From: Gammaproteobacteria bacterium
GTDB lineage: Bacteria; Pseudomonadota; Gammaproteobacteria; DRLM01
Assembly: GCA_011375345.1 (NCBI GenBank)
Contig: DRLM01000075.1
Location: forward strand, 1 to 35,002
Reading direction: 5' to 3'
Length of the DNA stretch: 35,002 nt
Shown: in pieces, positions 26,312-34,026 of the stretch
How the letters are laid out: every line of letters begins with the position of its first letter
Position numbering within the stretch: the first letter of the stretch is position 1
Notes under the pieces: model-generated
Database searches by the model: none
Seen by the model: only the letters and a program-made list of their open reading frames with translations
Told to the model about the DNA's origin: nothing
Program-made: the position numbers and the translations under genes

Positions 26312-26338
26312 CTAGACAATACCGGTTATAGTTAGTTC
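26312..26338 (-). promoter_or_regulatory. Sigma-E-like autoregulatory promoter of rpoE
   Basis: On the minus strand GAACTA (26338-26333), a 16-nt spacer and TCTAG (26316-26312) resemble the sigma-E consensus GGAACTT, 16 nt, TCTGA. The expected start would be near 26305, about 40 nt before the rpoE ATG. It lies in the 188-bp divergent spacer with nadB. Assigned by eye from the known consensus. Confidence 0.6.
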
Positions 26339-26452
26339 GGCAACGGTTAAAATTGTGCAAACCAGACCCGGGACACGCCGCAAGCGCCGGACAGGCAATA
26401 AATTCCGGATTATGACGGCTAAACGACCACAAGCCAACCTTGACGGAAACCC

Positions 26453-28093
26453 ATGCACCAGAATCACTATGATGTCATCCTGATCGGCGGCGGTGCGGCC
26501 GGGCTGACCCTGGCCCTGAACCTGGCCGGCGCGGCGCGGGTCGCCCTGGTCACCAAGGGCCCGCTGAAGGAAGGCGCCACCTACTATGCCCAAGGTGGGG
26601 TGTCCGCCGTGTGGGACGCGCAGGATTCGGTGGCCTCCCACATCCAGGACACCCTGAACGTAGGCGCCGGCCTGTGTGACGAGGCCGTGGTCCGCTTTAC
26701 CGTGGAACGGGGCCGGACCGCAGTGCAGTGGCTGATGGACCAGGGGGTGCCCTTTACCCGCGAGACCCGCCCCGACGGCACCACCGGCTACCACCTCACC
26801 CGCGAGGGGGGGCACAGCCACCGGCGGGTGCTGCACGCCGCCGACGCCACCGGCCAGGCCATTGAAACCACTCTGGAACAACGCCTGCGCGAGCATCCCG
26901 GTGTCCACATCTTTGAAAACCATCTCGCCGTCGATCTGATCACTGCCAGAAAGCTCGGCGGGGCAGAGGACCGATGCCTGGGTACCTACGTCCTGGACAA
27001 ACAGCGGGGCTCGGTCTTACCCTTGCGCGGCAAATGCGTAGTGCTGGCCACCGGCGGGGCCGGCAAAGCCTACCTGTATTCCAGCAACCCCGATGTGGCC
27101 ACCGGAGACGGCATCGCCATGGCCTGGCGGGCGGGCTGCCGGGTGGCCAACATGGAATTCGTCCAGTTTCATCCCACCTGTCTTTACCATCCCCAGGCCA
27201 AGTCCTTTCTCATCACCGAGGCCGTGCGGGGCGAGGGTGGGCGCCTGCTGCTGCCAGACGGCAGCCCCTTTCTGCACCGCTTCGACACCCGCGCCGAGCT
27301 GGCACCCCGTGACATCGTCGCCCGCGCCATCGACCATGAGATGAAGCGCCTGGGGCTCGAATGCGTCTATCTGGACATCAGCCACAAGCCTGCCGCTTTT
27401 GTCAGGGAACATTTCCCGGCGGTTTATCAGCGCTGCCTGGAGTTCGGCTTTGACATGACCCGGGAGCCCCTGCCCGTGGTGCCGGCGGCCCACTACACCT
27501 GCGGCGGTGTGATCACCAGCCTGGCGGGCCGCACCGACCTGCCCGGACTCTACGCCGTGGGCGAAACGGCCTACACCGGCCTGCACGGCGCCAACCGCAT
27601 GGCCAGCAACTCGCTGCTGGAGTGCCTGGTGCTCGCCCAGGCCGCGGCCGAAGACATCCAAACCCGCCTGCCCGCCCTGCCCGCCCCGCCGCCGGTGCCA
27701 CCCTGGGACGAGAGCCGGGTGACAGACTCCGACGAGGAGGTGGTGGTGGCCCACAACTGGGACGAACTCAGGCGCTTCATGTGGGACTATGTGGGCATCG
27801 TGCGCACCGACAAACGCCTGCAACGGGCCAGACGGCGGGCGGAGCTGCTCAAACAGGAGATCGCGGAGTACTACGGCCATTTCCGCGTCACCAACGACCT
27901 CATCGAACTGCGCAACCTGGCGCTGGTGGCGGAACTCATCATTCATTCGGCCCTGGCACGCAAAGAGAGCCGCGGCCTGCATTACACCTTGGACTACCCC
28001 GGGCCGGACAACCGCCGCCCCCCCGCCAATACCGTCCTGCTGCCACCTGATTTCAAGGTGGCGGCGCCGGCGCCTGGCTCCGCGCCAGCCTGA
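26453..28093 (+). CDS. nadB: L-aspartate oxidase
   Basis: A 546-residue FAD enzyme that oxidises L-aspartate to iminoaspartate, the first step of de novo NAD synthesis, with NadA. The Rossmann motif [16 protein letters not shown] begins at residue 7. [14 protein letters not shown] follows; it lacks the His to which SdhA attaches FAD, so the cofactor is non-covalent. [42 protein letters not shown] and [14 protein letters not shown] are typical of NadB. The C-terminal helical domain contains [12 protein letters not shown]. The start has a modest GGAAA RBS. The last 41 nt overlap the 3' end of ygfX on the other strand. Confidence 0.96.
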   Translation: MHQNHYDVILIGGGAAGLTLALNLAGAARVALVTKGPLKEGATYYAQGGVSAVWDAQDSVASHIQDTLNVGAGLCDEAVVRFTVERGRTAVQWLMDQGVPFTRETRPDGTTGYHLTREGGHSHRRVLHAADATGQAIETTLEQRLREHPGVHIFENHLAVDLITARKLGGAEDRCLGTYVLDKQRGSVLPLRGKCVVLATGGAGKAYLYSSNPDVATGDGIAMAWRAGCRVANMEFVQFHPTCLYHPQAKSFLITEAVRGEGGRLLLPDGSPFLHRFDTRAELAPRDIVARAIDHEMKRLGLECVYLDISHKPAAFVREHFPAVYQRCLEFGFDMTREPLPVVPAAHYTCGGVITSLAGRTDLPGLYAVGETAYTGLHGANRMASNSLLECLVLAQAAAEDIQTRLPALPAPPPVPPWDESRVTDSDEEVVVAHNWDELRRFMWDYVGIVRTDKRLQRARRRAELLKQEIAEYYGHFRVTNDLIELRNLALVAELIIHSALARKESRGLHYTLDYPGPDNRRPPANTVLLPPDFKVAAPAPGSAPA

Positions 28094-28511
28094 GCCGCAC
28101 CCGCAGGCGGCGCGCCCCGTCTTCGTCGAGCCCGTCCCGGGGCAGCACCACGTTGATGCGCCGGCCGCCGGCCGTGACAAAGCGCAGCACCGTGAGCAGG
28201 GGATGAACGAAGCAGTCCAGCCGCAACACCGCCGCTTCCTCCCGGCCGTCACCAAAAACCAGCACCCAGCCACCCTCGGCGCGCCACACCAGTTTCGTCA
28301 CCGCCCCCGCCCCGCCGGGGCAGGCCTGGCGGCGCCAGCCCTGCACCATGGCGCCCAGCACCGCCCCCGCCAGCGCCAGTTTGCCCCACCCCGGCAGACT
28401 CAGCGGCCCCAATGCCAATAACGCGCTGACATGGCTCAGCAGAATAAGCCCGGCCAGGACAGGGGAGGCCCGGCGCTCAAGATACAGCGGCGCGGACAGC
28501 GGCGACGACAC
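28053..28511 (-). CDS. ygfX: YgfX family membrane protein
   Basis: A 152-residue protein with two N-terminal transmembrane helices (about 17-37 [20 protein letters not shown] and 42-58 [18 protein letters not shown]) and a cytoplasmic beta-rich domain. This is the YgfX layout, and the gene follows sdhE exactly as in E. coli. In E. coli YgfX was described as the toxin CptA of a YgfYX pair acting on cytoskeleton proteins, a role that later work on SdhE made doubtful. The start is a GTG at 28511 inside sdhE (35-nt overlap). Its 3' end overlaps nadB tail-to-tail by 41 nt. Sequence conservation in this family is low, so the call relies partly on context. Confidence 0.78.
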   Translation of the reverse strand: MSSPLSAPLYLERRASPVLAGLILLSHVSALLALGPLSLPGWGKLALAGAVLGAMVQGWRRQACPGGAGAVTKLVWRAEGGWVLVFGDGREEAAVLRLDCFVHPLLTVLRFVTAGGRRINVVLPRDGLDEDGARRLRVRLRLARSQAPAPPP

Positions 28512-28719
28512 GGGCCAGGGCCGGATCGGCGGGCACCGCCCGCCCCATGAGGTATTCCAGCAGAACAGGGTCGGGATAGGCCAGCAAGGCCTCGAACTGC
28601 GCCTGGCTGGCGGCGTCGAGCCGGGAATAGCCGCGTTCCAAAAAACCTTGCAACAGCAGATCCAGCTCCAACATTCCCCGGCGGCACTGCCAGGCCAGGC
28701 GTTGCGGCAAGAAAGTCAT
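28477..28719 (-). CDS. sdhE: FAD assembly factor SdhE
   Basis: An 80-residue protein with the diagnostic motif RRGMLELDLLL (RGxxE, about residues 14-18), then FLERGYSRLD, FEALLAYPDPVLLEYLMG. SdhE binds SdhA and promotes covalent FAD attachment in the cytoplasm. Its ATG at 28719 overlaps the sdhB stop (ATGA), so it is made together with its target enzyme. It overlaps ygfX by 35 nt. In E. coli sdhE is far from sdhCDAB; here the two are one transcription unit. Confidence 0.93.
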   Translation of the reverse strand: MTFLPQRLAWQCRRGMLELDLLLQGFLERGYSRLDAASQAQFEALLAYPDPVLLEYLMGRAVPADPALARVVAAVRAAVS

Positions 28720-29411
28720 AAGAGGTGTTTGAGCATCAGCTCCTTGATGCCACCGATGGCTTTGGTGGGGTTGAGGCCCTTGGGACAGACCTCCCCACAA
28801 TTCATGATGGTATGACAACGGAACAGGCGATAGGGCCCGTCCAGCTCTTCCAGGCGCTCGGCAGTGGCCTGGTCGCGGCTGTCGGCGAGAAAACGGTAGG
28901 CCTGCAAGAGAGCGGCGGGACCGCGGAATTTGTCAGGGTTCCACCAAAAAGAAGGACAGGCGGTGGAGCAGCAGGCGCACAGAATGCACTCGTACAAACC
29001 GTCCAGCTTGTCCCGCTCCTGCGGGGTTTGCGCATACTCCACTTCCGACTCCGGCTCGTGTACGGTGAGCCACGGTTTGACGGAGCGATACTGATGATAG
29101 AACTGACTCAAGTCCACCACCAGATCGCGGATCACCGGCATACCCGGCAAGGGCCGCAGCTCCACCGGCTCTTGCAGATCTTTGAGCGGGGTGATGCAGG
29201 ACAGGCCGTTGCGGCCGTTGATGTTCATGCCGTCGGAGCCGCACACCCCTTCGCCGCAGGAATGGCGAAAACTCAAACTTTCGTCCTGGGCTTTGAGGGC
29301 CAGCAAGGCATCCAGCAACATCATGTCCGGACGCGCCTCGGGCAGTTCATAGTCCTGCATGCGGGGGGCATCGTCGGTCTCGGGATTGTAGCGATAGATG
29401 GAAAAACGCAT
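28716..29411 (-). CDS. sdhB: Succinate dehydrogenase iron-sulfur subunit
   Basis: A 231-residue electron-transfer subunit of complex II. The N-terminal ferredoxin domain has CGEGVCGSDGMNINGRNGLSC for the 2Fe-2S cluster (two pieces: SCGEGVCGSDGMNI and GLSC). The C-terminal domain has ECILCACCSTACPSFWWN and FRCHTIMNCGEVCPKGLNP for the 4Fe-4S and 3Fe-4S clusters. The ATG at 29411 fits the family N-terminus MRFSIYRYNPE; a TTG at 29426 that would overlap the sdhA stop is an alternative. Located in sdhCDAB-sdhE. Confidence 0.96.
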   Translation of the reverse strand: MRFSIYRYNPETDDAPRMQDYELPEARPDMMLLDALLALKAQDESLSFRHSCGEGVCGSDGMNINGRNGLSCITPLKDLQEPVELRPLPGMPVIRDLVVDLSQFYHQYRSVKPWLTVHEPESEVEYAQTPQERDKLDGLYECILCACCSTACPSFWWNPDKFRGPAALLQAYRFLADSRDQATAERLEELDGPYRLFRCHTIMNCGEVCPKGLNPTKAIGGIKELMLKHLL

Positions 29412-29422
29412 GGCGGCCCCGT

Positions 29423-31183
29423 TCAATACACACGTTCCTTGGGCGGAAAGCTTTCCACCGTTAACGGCTGCATCCGCACGGGTTTATACTCCAGCCGCCC
29501 ATCGCTGAAATACAAGCTGTGCCTGAGCCAGTGCCCGTCGTCCCGCCGGGGATAGTCGATGCGGGAATGGGCGCCGCGGCTTTCCTTGCGGGCCAGGGCC
29601 GCAGTGACCGTGGCCAGACCCAGTGCCACCAGGTTTTCCAGCTCCAAAGCTTCGATGCGGGCGGTGTTGAACACTTTGCTGTGATCTTTGAGCCGGGCAT
29701 CTTCCAGCCGCGCGGCGATGGCCCGCACTTTTTCCACCCCTTCGGCCAGCACTTCCTCGCGCCGGAACACGCCGCAGTAGTGCTCCATGGCGGCTTGCAA
29801 CTCGGCCTTGAGGGCGCTGACCGACTCACCCTCACCGTCCCGCTCCCAGCGGGCCAGGCGCGCCAGGGCCCGCTCCACACTGCTCTCATCCAGGGGACGG
29901 TGATAACGGTGACTGCGCAGATAATCGATGATGCAGTTGCCCGCGGCCCGGCCGAACACCACAATGTCCAGCAGCGAATTGCCACCCAGGCGGTTGGCCC
30001 CGTGCACCGACACGCAGGCACATTCCCCCACCGCGTACAAACCGGGCACGGGATCCTCGTTGCTGTCGCCGTTTGCGTGCACCACTTCACCGAAGCGGTT
30101 GGTGGGTATGCCACCCATGGTGTAGTGGGCGGTGGGAAACACCGGGATGGGGGCCACGGCCGGATCGGTGTGCAAAAAGGTCATCACCATGTCGCGGATG
30201 CCCGGCAGGCGTTTTTTTACCACTTCCTCACCCAGATGGTCCAGTTTGAGCAAAACGTAATCGCCCCGCTCGCCGCAACCGCGGCCCTCGCGCACCTCGG
30301 TGGCAATGGCGCGGCTGACCACGTCGCGGCTGGCAAGGTCTTTGGCGTGGGGGGCGTAGCGTTCCATGAACCGCTCGCCGTCTTTGTTGACGAGATAGCC
30401 CCCTTCGCCCCGCGCACCCTCGGTGATGAGCATACCCTTGCCGGCAATGCCGGTGGGGTGAAACTGGAAAAATTCCATGTCCTGCACCGGGATGCCGGCG
30501 CGCAGGGCCATGGCCATGCCGTCGCCGGTATTGATGCGGGCGTTGGTATTGGTGCGAAAGAGCTGGCCCACGCCACCGGTGGCCAGCAGGGTGGTTTTCG
30601 CTTCGATCACCAAGGGCTCGCCGGTGGCGATTTCCAGCACCACCGCACCCAGCACGACGCCGTCGCTGTCCTTGACCAGATCCAGGGCGAAGTACTCGTC
30701 GAAGAAATGGGTCTGGGCGCGGATGTTTTGCTGGTACAGCGCATGGAGAATCGCATGGCCGGTGCGGTCCGCCGCAGCGCAGGTGCGGGCGGCCTGCTCG
30801 CCGCCGAAGTTCTGGCTTTGACCACCGAAAGGCCGCTGATAGATTTTGCCGCTCTCGAGCCGGGAAAAGGGCACGCCGGAATGCTCCAGTTCCACCACCA
30901 GGCGCGAGGCGGCGCGGCACATGTATTCGATGGCGTCCTGATCCCCCAGATAATCGCTGCCTTTGACGGTGTCGTACATGTGCCAGTGCCAGTTGTCGGG
31001 CAGCACATTGCCCAAGGCGGCGTTCATACCGCCTTGGGCGGCGACGGTGTGCGAACGGGTGGGAAAGACTTTGGAGACGACCGCCACATTGGCTTCCGCC
31101 CGGGACAACTGCAAAGCGGCGCGCAGCCCGCCGCCGCCGGCGCCGATCACCAGCGTGTCGAAACGACGCACGGGCAGTTTCAC
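29423..31183 (-). CDS. sdhA: Succinate dehydrogenase flavoprotein subunit
   Basis: A 586-residue catalytic subunit of complex II that oxidises succinate to fumarate and feeds ubiquinone. The FAD-binding Rossmann motif is VIGAGGGGLRAAL. FPTRSHTVAAQGG contains His45, the residue bound covalently to FAD (same number in E. coli). MEFFQFHPTGI and LITEGARGEGG are substrate-site motifs, and the AHYTMGGIPT and HGANRLGGNSLLD segments complete it. The start is a GTG at 31183 that shares its first base with the sdhD stop (TAGTG). A longer frame lacks homology. Flavinylation should be aided by the sdhE gene in the same operon. Confidence 0.96.
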   Translation of the reverse strand: MKLPVRRFDTLVIGAGGGGLRAALQLSRAEANVAVVSKVFPTRSHTVAAQGGMNAALGNVLPDNWHWHMYDTVKGSDYLGDQDAIEYMCRAASRLVVELEHSGVPFSRLESGKIYQRPFGGQSQNFGGEQAARTCAAADRTGHAILHALYQQNIRAQTHFFDEYFALDLVKDSDGVVLGAVVLEIATGEPLVIEAKTTLLATGGVGQLFRTNTNARINTGDGMAMALRAGIPVQDMEFFQFHPTGIAGKGMLITEGARGEGGYLVNKDGERFMERYAPHAKDLASRDVVSRAIATEVREGRGCGERGDYVLLKLDHLGEEVVKKRLPGIRDMVMTFLHTDPAVAPIPVFPTAHYTMGGIPTNRFGEVVHANGDSNEDPVPGLYAVGECACVSVHGANRLGGNSLLDIVVFGRAAGNCIIDYLRSHRYHRPLDESSVERALARLARWERDGEGESVSALKAELQAAMEHYCGVFRREEVLAEGVEKVRAIAARLEDARLKDHSKVFNTARIEALELENLVALGLATVTAALARKESRGAHSRIDYPRRDDGHWLRHSLYFSDGRLEYKPVRMQPLTVESFPPKERVY

Positions 31184-31524
31184 TATCGCAATCCCCCCGC
31201 CAGCAACACCAGCGCAGCCCATATTCCCATGGCCAGCAAGGCCGCCGCCACGGTGATCAACACCACGAAACGAAAGAAGAAGGCATGGACATAGTCCATC
31301 ACCACATCGCGGACACCCACCCAGGCATGCCCCAGCAGCAGGGCAAACAACAGCAGCGTGGCCACGCTCATGGCGGGCGCCGCAACAAACTCCCGCCAGG
31401 CGCTGTAGCCCACGGGAGGTTCCCAGGCAAAGGACAACAGAAAAAACACCATGTACAAGGCCATGTACACCGCGCTCAAACGCTGCAACAGCCAGGCCCT
31501 GATGCCGCTGCCGCGAGTGTTCAC
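31183..31524 (-). CDS. sdhD: Succinate dehydrogenase membrane anchor subunit SdhD
   Basis: A 113-residue protein with three transmembrane helices (about 14-33, 46-67 and 84-108). The motif LLLGHAWVGVRDVVMDYVHA contains the likely haem b ligand His and the Asp-Tyr pair of the ubiquinone site, as in HAWIGMWQVLTDYV of E. coli. The start is a GTG at 31524 that overlaps the sdhC stop (GTGA) and has GGAG eight bases upstream. A longer upstream frame overlaps sdhC and is not homologous. Confidence 0.92.
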   Translation of the reverse strand: MNTRGSGIRAWLLQRLSAVYMALYMVFFLLSFAWEPPVGYSAWREFVAAPAMSVATLLLFALLLGHAWVGVRDVVMDYVHAFFFRFVVLITVAAALLAMGIWAALVLLAGGLR

Positions 31525-31925
31525 CGTATCACTCCGATCCACACCAGCAGCGCGCCCAGCACTGCGGCGATATTCACCAGCCAGGCAGAGCGGCGCGCCG
31601 CCGCGCGCTCCAGACCGACGGCGAAATCCAGCACCAGGAACCTGAGCCCGGCGAAAAGATGATGGAAAAATGCCCACAGCACCAGGACCAGCAACAGCTT
31701 TACCCCGCCATGGTCAAAAACAGCGCTTGCGCGCGCGTAGCCGGCCTCATCGGCGAGAGAAAGCTGCAACAGGTAGATCAGAAAAGGCAGCACCAACACC
31801 ATCACCACGCCGGCGACGCGGTGGCCAATGGATAACAGCGCCGTCACTGGCAGGCGGATCCGGGCAAGATCGAGAAAAACAGGAGCTGGTCGGGGCTTTG
31901 GCATAGAATACCCATTCGTCGCCAT
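31521..31925 (-). CDS. sdhC: Succinate dehydrogenase cytochrome b556 subunit SdhC
   Basis: A 134-residue anchor subunit with three transmembrane helices (about 36-58, 72-92 and 112-132). LLSIGHRVAGVVM carries the Ser/Arg of the quinone site. FFHHLFAGLRFLVLD contains the haem-ligand His; the second His of the usual HxxxGxRH pattern is Phe here. The ATG at 31925 has GAGGA eight bases upstream; the ATG seven codons later (31904) is an alternative. It is the first gene of the operon, with a promoter about 20-45 nt upstream that overlaps a 16-bp palindrome. Confidence 0.92.
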   Translation of the reverse strand: MATNGYSMPKPRPAPVFLDLARIRLPVTALLSIGHRVAGVVMVLVLPFLIYLLQLSLADEAGYARASAVFDHGGVKLLLVLVLWAFFHHLFAGLRFLVLDFAVGLERAAARRSAWLVNIAAVLGALLVWIGVIR

Positions 31926-31942
31926 CCTCGGCTTCCTCGTTT

Positions 31943-31971
31943 AGTATCAGCGGTGGCAGGACGATTTGCAA
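31943..31971 (-). promoter_or_regulatory. Sigma-70-like promoter of sdhCDAB-sdhE-ygfX
   Basis: On the minus strand TTGCAA (31971-31966), a 17-nt spacer and GATACT (31948-31943) lie just upstream of sdhC. The predicted start is near 31936, giving a leader of about 11 nt. The -35 box is the centre of a perfect palindrome (31961-31976). Confidence 0.55.
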
Positions 31972-31976
31972 ATCGT
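31961..31976. promoter_or_regulatory. Perfect 16-bp palindrome, likely operator in the sdhC-ygfZ divergent region
   Basis: ACGATTTGCAAATCGT is a perfect inverted repeat with no spacer. It covers the -35 box of the predicted sdh promoter and lies about 50 bp before ygfZ on the other strand. The symmetry suggests binding of a dimeric regulator. It does not match Fur, FNR or CRP half-site patterns that I know. Confidence 0.5.
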
Positions 31977-32028
31977 TCATACTGACACGATCCGGCAGCA
32001 ATGCGGCCATCACTCGGAGGACGTGCTT

Positions 32029-33078
32029 ATGAACCCGGCATGGCAACAGTATTTGCGCGATCACGCCGGAGCGGAGTTTGCCGACGAACACGTTGTTCAT
32101 TACGGCAATGCGGCAAGAGAACTGCGGGTCGCAAGCTCTGGAGCGATCATCAGCGACCTGTCCCACCTCGCCCTCCTTCGCGCCCGTGGCCCCGATGCCG
32201 CAACGTTTCTGCAAGGGCAGCTTACCCATGACATTCACGCCGCCACGGCCACCCACAGCCCCCTCGCCGCCCATTGTTCACCCCAGGGCCGGGTGCTGGC
32301 GCTGCTGCGCATCCTGGCGCGCGAAGACGGCTACGGACTGCTGCTGCCCCGGGCCTTGCTGGAAGACACCCTGGCCCGTCTCAGAACGTACGTCCTGATG
32401 GCCAAGGTCAGCCTGGAGCCGGATCCGGAGACGGTCCTCATCGGCTACGCCGCAGCCACGGCCGAGGCAACGCTCACCGGGCTGTTGGGCGGCTGCCCCA
32501 CAGAAGACCATGGCACCTTGAGCACCGCCGCTTACACCACCGTGCGCCTGCCCGGCCCCCACCCCCGGTTTGTCATCTCAGGGAGCGCCGCGGACATCCA
32601 GACCCTGTGGCAAAAACTGGATGTGAACGCCGCCCCCGTCGGCGCCGCCCCCTGGCGTCTGCTGGACATCCTGGCGGGAATGCCGCAAGTCACCCCCGAG
32701 ACCGCGGACCGATTCGTCCCCCAGATGCTCAACCTGGATGTGCTGGGTGCCATCAATTTCCAAAAAGGCTGTTACACCGGCCAGGAAGTGGTGGCCCGCA
32801 TGCGTTATCTGGGCAAGCTGAAGCGGCGCATGTTTTTGCTGCACTGCGACGCCGATACACCGCCCGGGCCCGGCGCAGCCCTGTACAGCCCGGCGCTGCG
32901 CAGCGACGAGGCCGCGGGCACAGTGGTAAGCGCCGCGCCCCACCCTGACGGCGGCTCCCGCCTGCTGGCCGTGCTGCGTCTGGAAGCACAAGATGCCGCG
33001 TGGCGGCTGGGCGGCATCAACGGCCCCGCTTGTCAGCGCGGCACACTGCCTTATTCTTGGGAGAAGGCGGCACACTGA
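32029..33078 (+). CDS. ygfZ: Folate-binding protein YgfZ (Fe-S cluster repair/assembly)
   Basis: A 349-residue GcvT-like protein. It contains the family signature KGCYTGQEVVARMRYLGK, with the essential Cys, preceded by NLDVLGAINFQ. The N-terminal part shows FLQGQLTHDI and SPQGRVLALLRI. YgfZ uses tetrahydrofolate and supports certain Fe-S enzymes such as MiaB and, in mitochondrial homologues, complex II. The ATG at 32029 has a GGAGG RBS with a 9-nt gap. It is divergent from sdhCDAB; in E. coli ygfZ is divergent from sdhE-ygfX, so the sdh genes appear inserted into that arrangement here. Confidence 0.93.
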   Translation: MNPAWQQYLRDHAGAEFADEHVVHYGNAARELRVASSGAIISDLSHLALLRARGPDAATFLQGQLTHDIHAATATHSPLAAHCSPQGRVLALLRILAREDGYGLLLPRALLEDTLARLRTYVLMAKVSLEPDPETVLIGYAAATAEATLTGLLGGCPTEDHGTLSTAAYTTVRLPGPHPRFVISGSAADIQTLWQKLDVNAAPVGAAPWRLLDILAGMPQVTPETADRFVPQMLNLDVLGAINFQKGCYTGQEVVARMRYLGKLKRRMFLLHCDADTPPGPGAALYSPALRSDEAAGTVVSAAPHPDGGSRLLAVLRLEAQDAAWRLGGINGPACQRGTLPYSWEKAAH

Positions 33079-33174
33079 CCCTCACGACCCTCGGGGAACC
33101 GGCCGTTTAGAAATCCACCATGGCGCCGACAAGAGTTTGGAGTTCTTTGCTTGGCGAGGCGACTGCTTTCGGCC

Positions 33175-34020
33175 ATGGACGTGGAAAAACGCTTTCTCTC
33201 AGGCTTTATCGACGATCTCAACGCCAATCGCGTGACCCTGCCCTCGCTGCCCGAGGTGGCGATGCGGGTCCGCAATATCATTGAAGATCCCAAGGTCACC
33301 CCGGCCAAAATCGAAATCGCCGTCAGCGCCGATCCGGCACTGACGGCGCGCCTGCTGAAAGTGGTCAACAGCCCGGCGTACCGCGGCGCGACGGAAATCA
33401 CCCATTTGCGCATGGCCATCACCCGCCTGGGGCCCATGGCTTTGCGCAACCTTACCCTCAGCCTGGCCATGGAACAGCTCTACCAGGCCCGGGGCGCCCA
33501 CCCCAGCCTCAGGCAACACTTGCATGAGGTGTGGCAGCACAGCGTCCAGGTGGCCACCTTGAGCCACGCCTTCGCCCGCAAGTTCACCACCCTGGCCCCC
33601 GACCAGGCCCTGCTGGCCGGCCTGGTCCACGACATCGGCAAGCTGCCTGTGTTGAGCCGGGCCGAGCTGGAACCGGAATTGCTGGAAGATGAAGAAGTGC
33701 TGAAACGGGTGGCGCGCCGCCTCCACACCACCATCGGGCCCACGGTGTTGGACGAGTGGCACTTCCCCAAGGAGCTGGTCGCCGTCACCGCCGAACACGA
33801 AGCCGTGCAGTCCTCCCGCACCGGGCCGGTGGACTACGTGGATGTGGTGATCGTGGCCAATCTGCACAGCTATCTGGGCAACCCACAAAGGCTCACCGAA
33901 GTAGACTGGAACCAGATTCCCGCCTTCGGCAGGCTGGGGCTGACGCCCGGTGAAAGCGTCGCGGCCATGGAAGAGGCACGGGAGGAATTGAAAGAAATCC
34001 AGGCCCTGTTCGGAATGTAG
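33175..34020 (+). CDS. HDOD-domain signalling protein
   Basis: A 281-residue protein that is almost entirely an HDOD domain (LPSLPEVAMRVRNII at about 22-36, SADPALTARLLKVVNSPAYRG, then LLAGLVHDIGKLPVL). It retains one His-Asp pair, but the other metal ligands of true HD phosphodiesterases are not evident. HDOD proteins are regulatory, linked to c-di-GMP, chemotaxis or stress signalling; no partner domain (EAL, receiver) is attached here. The ATG at 33175 has no near RBS. A TTG at 33151 has GGAG eight bases upstream and may be the true start. It follows ygfZ after about 100 bp and ends 6 bp from the convergent lysS. Confidence 0.85.
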   Translation: MDVEKRFLSGFIDDLNANRVTLPSLPEVAMRVRNIIEDPKVTPAKIEIAVSADPALTARLLKVVNSPAYRGATEITHLRMAITRLGPMALRNLTLSLAMEQLYQARGAHPSLRQHLHEVWQHSVQVATLSHAFARKFTTLAPDQALLAGLVHDIGKLPVLSRAELEPELLEDEEVLKRVARRLHTTIGPTVLDEWHFPKELVAVTAEHEAVQSSRTGPVDYVDVVIVANLHSYLGNPQRLTEVDWNQIPAFGRLGLTPGESVAAMEEAREELKEIQALFGM

Positions 34021-34026
34021 CGGCCC

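Noticed and set aside
28053-28719. sdhE-ygfX as a toxin-antitoxin system
   Set aside because: SdhE carries the RGxxE flavinylation motif and is in the sdh operon; the toxin role reported for the E. coli pair is disputed, so I keep the assembly-factor reading.
29519-31294. Plus-strand frame of 591 codons opposite sdhA
   Set aside because: Shadow of sdhA; His- and Gly-rich composition typical of the antisense of a flavoprotein gene in GC-rich DNA.
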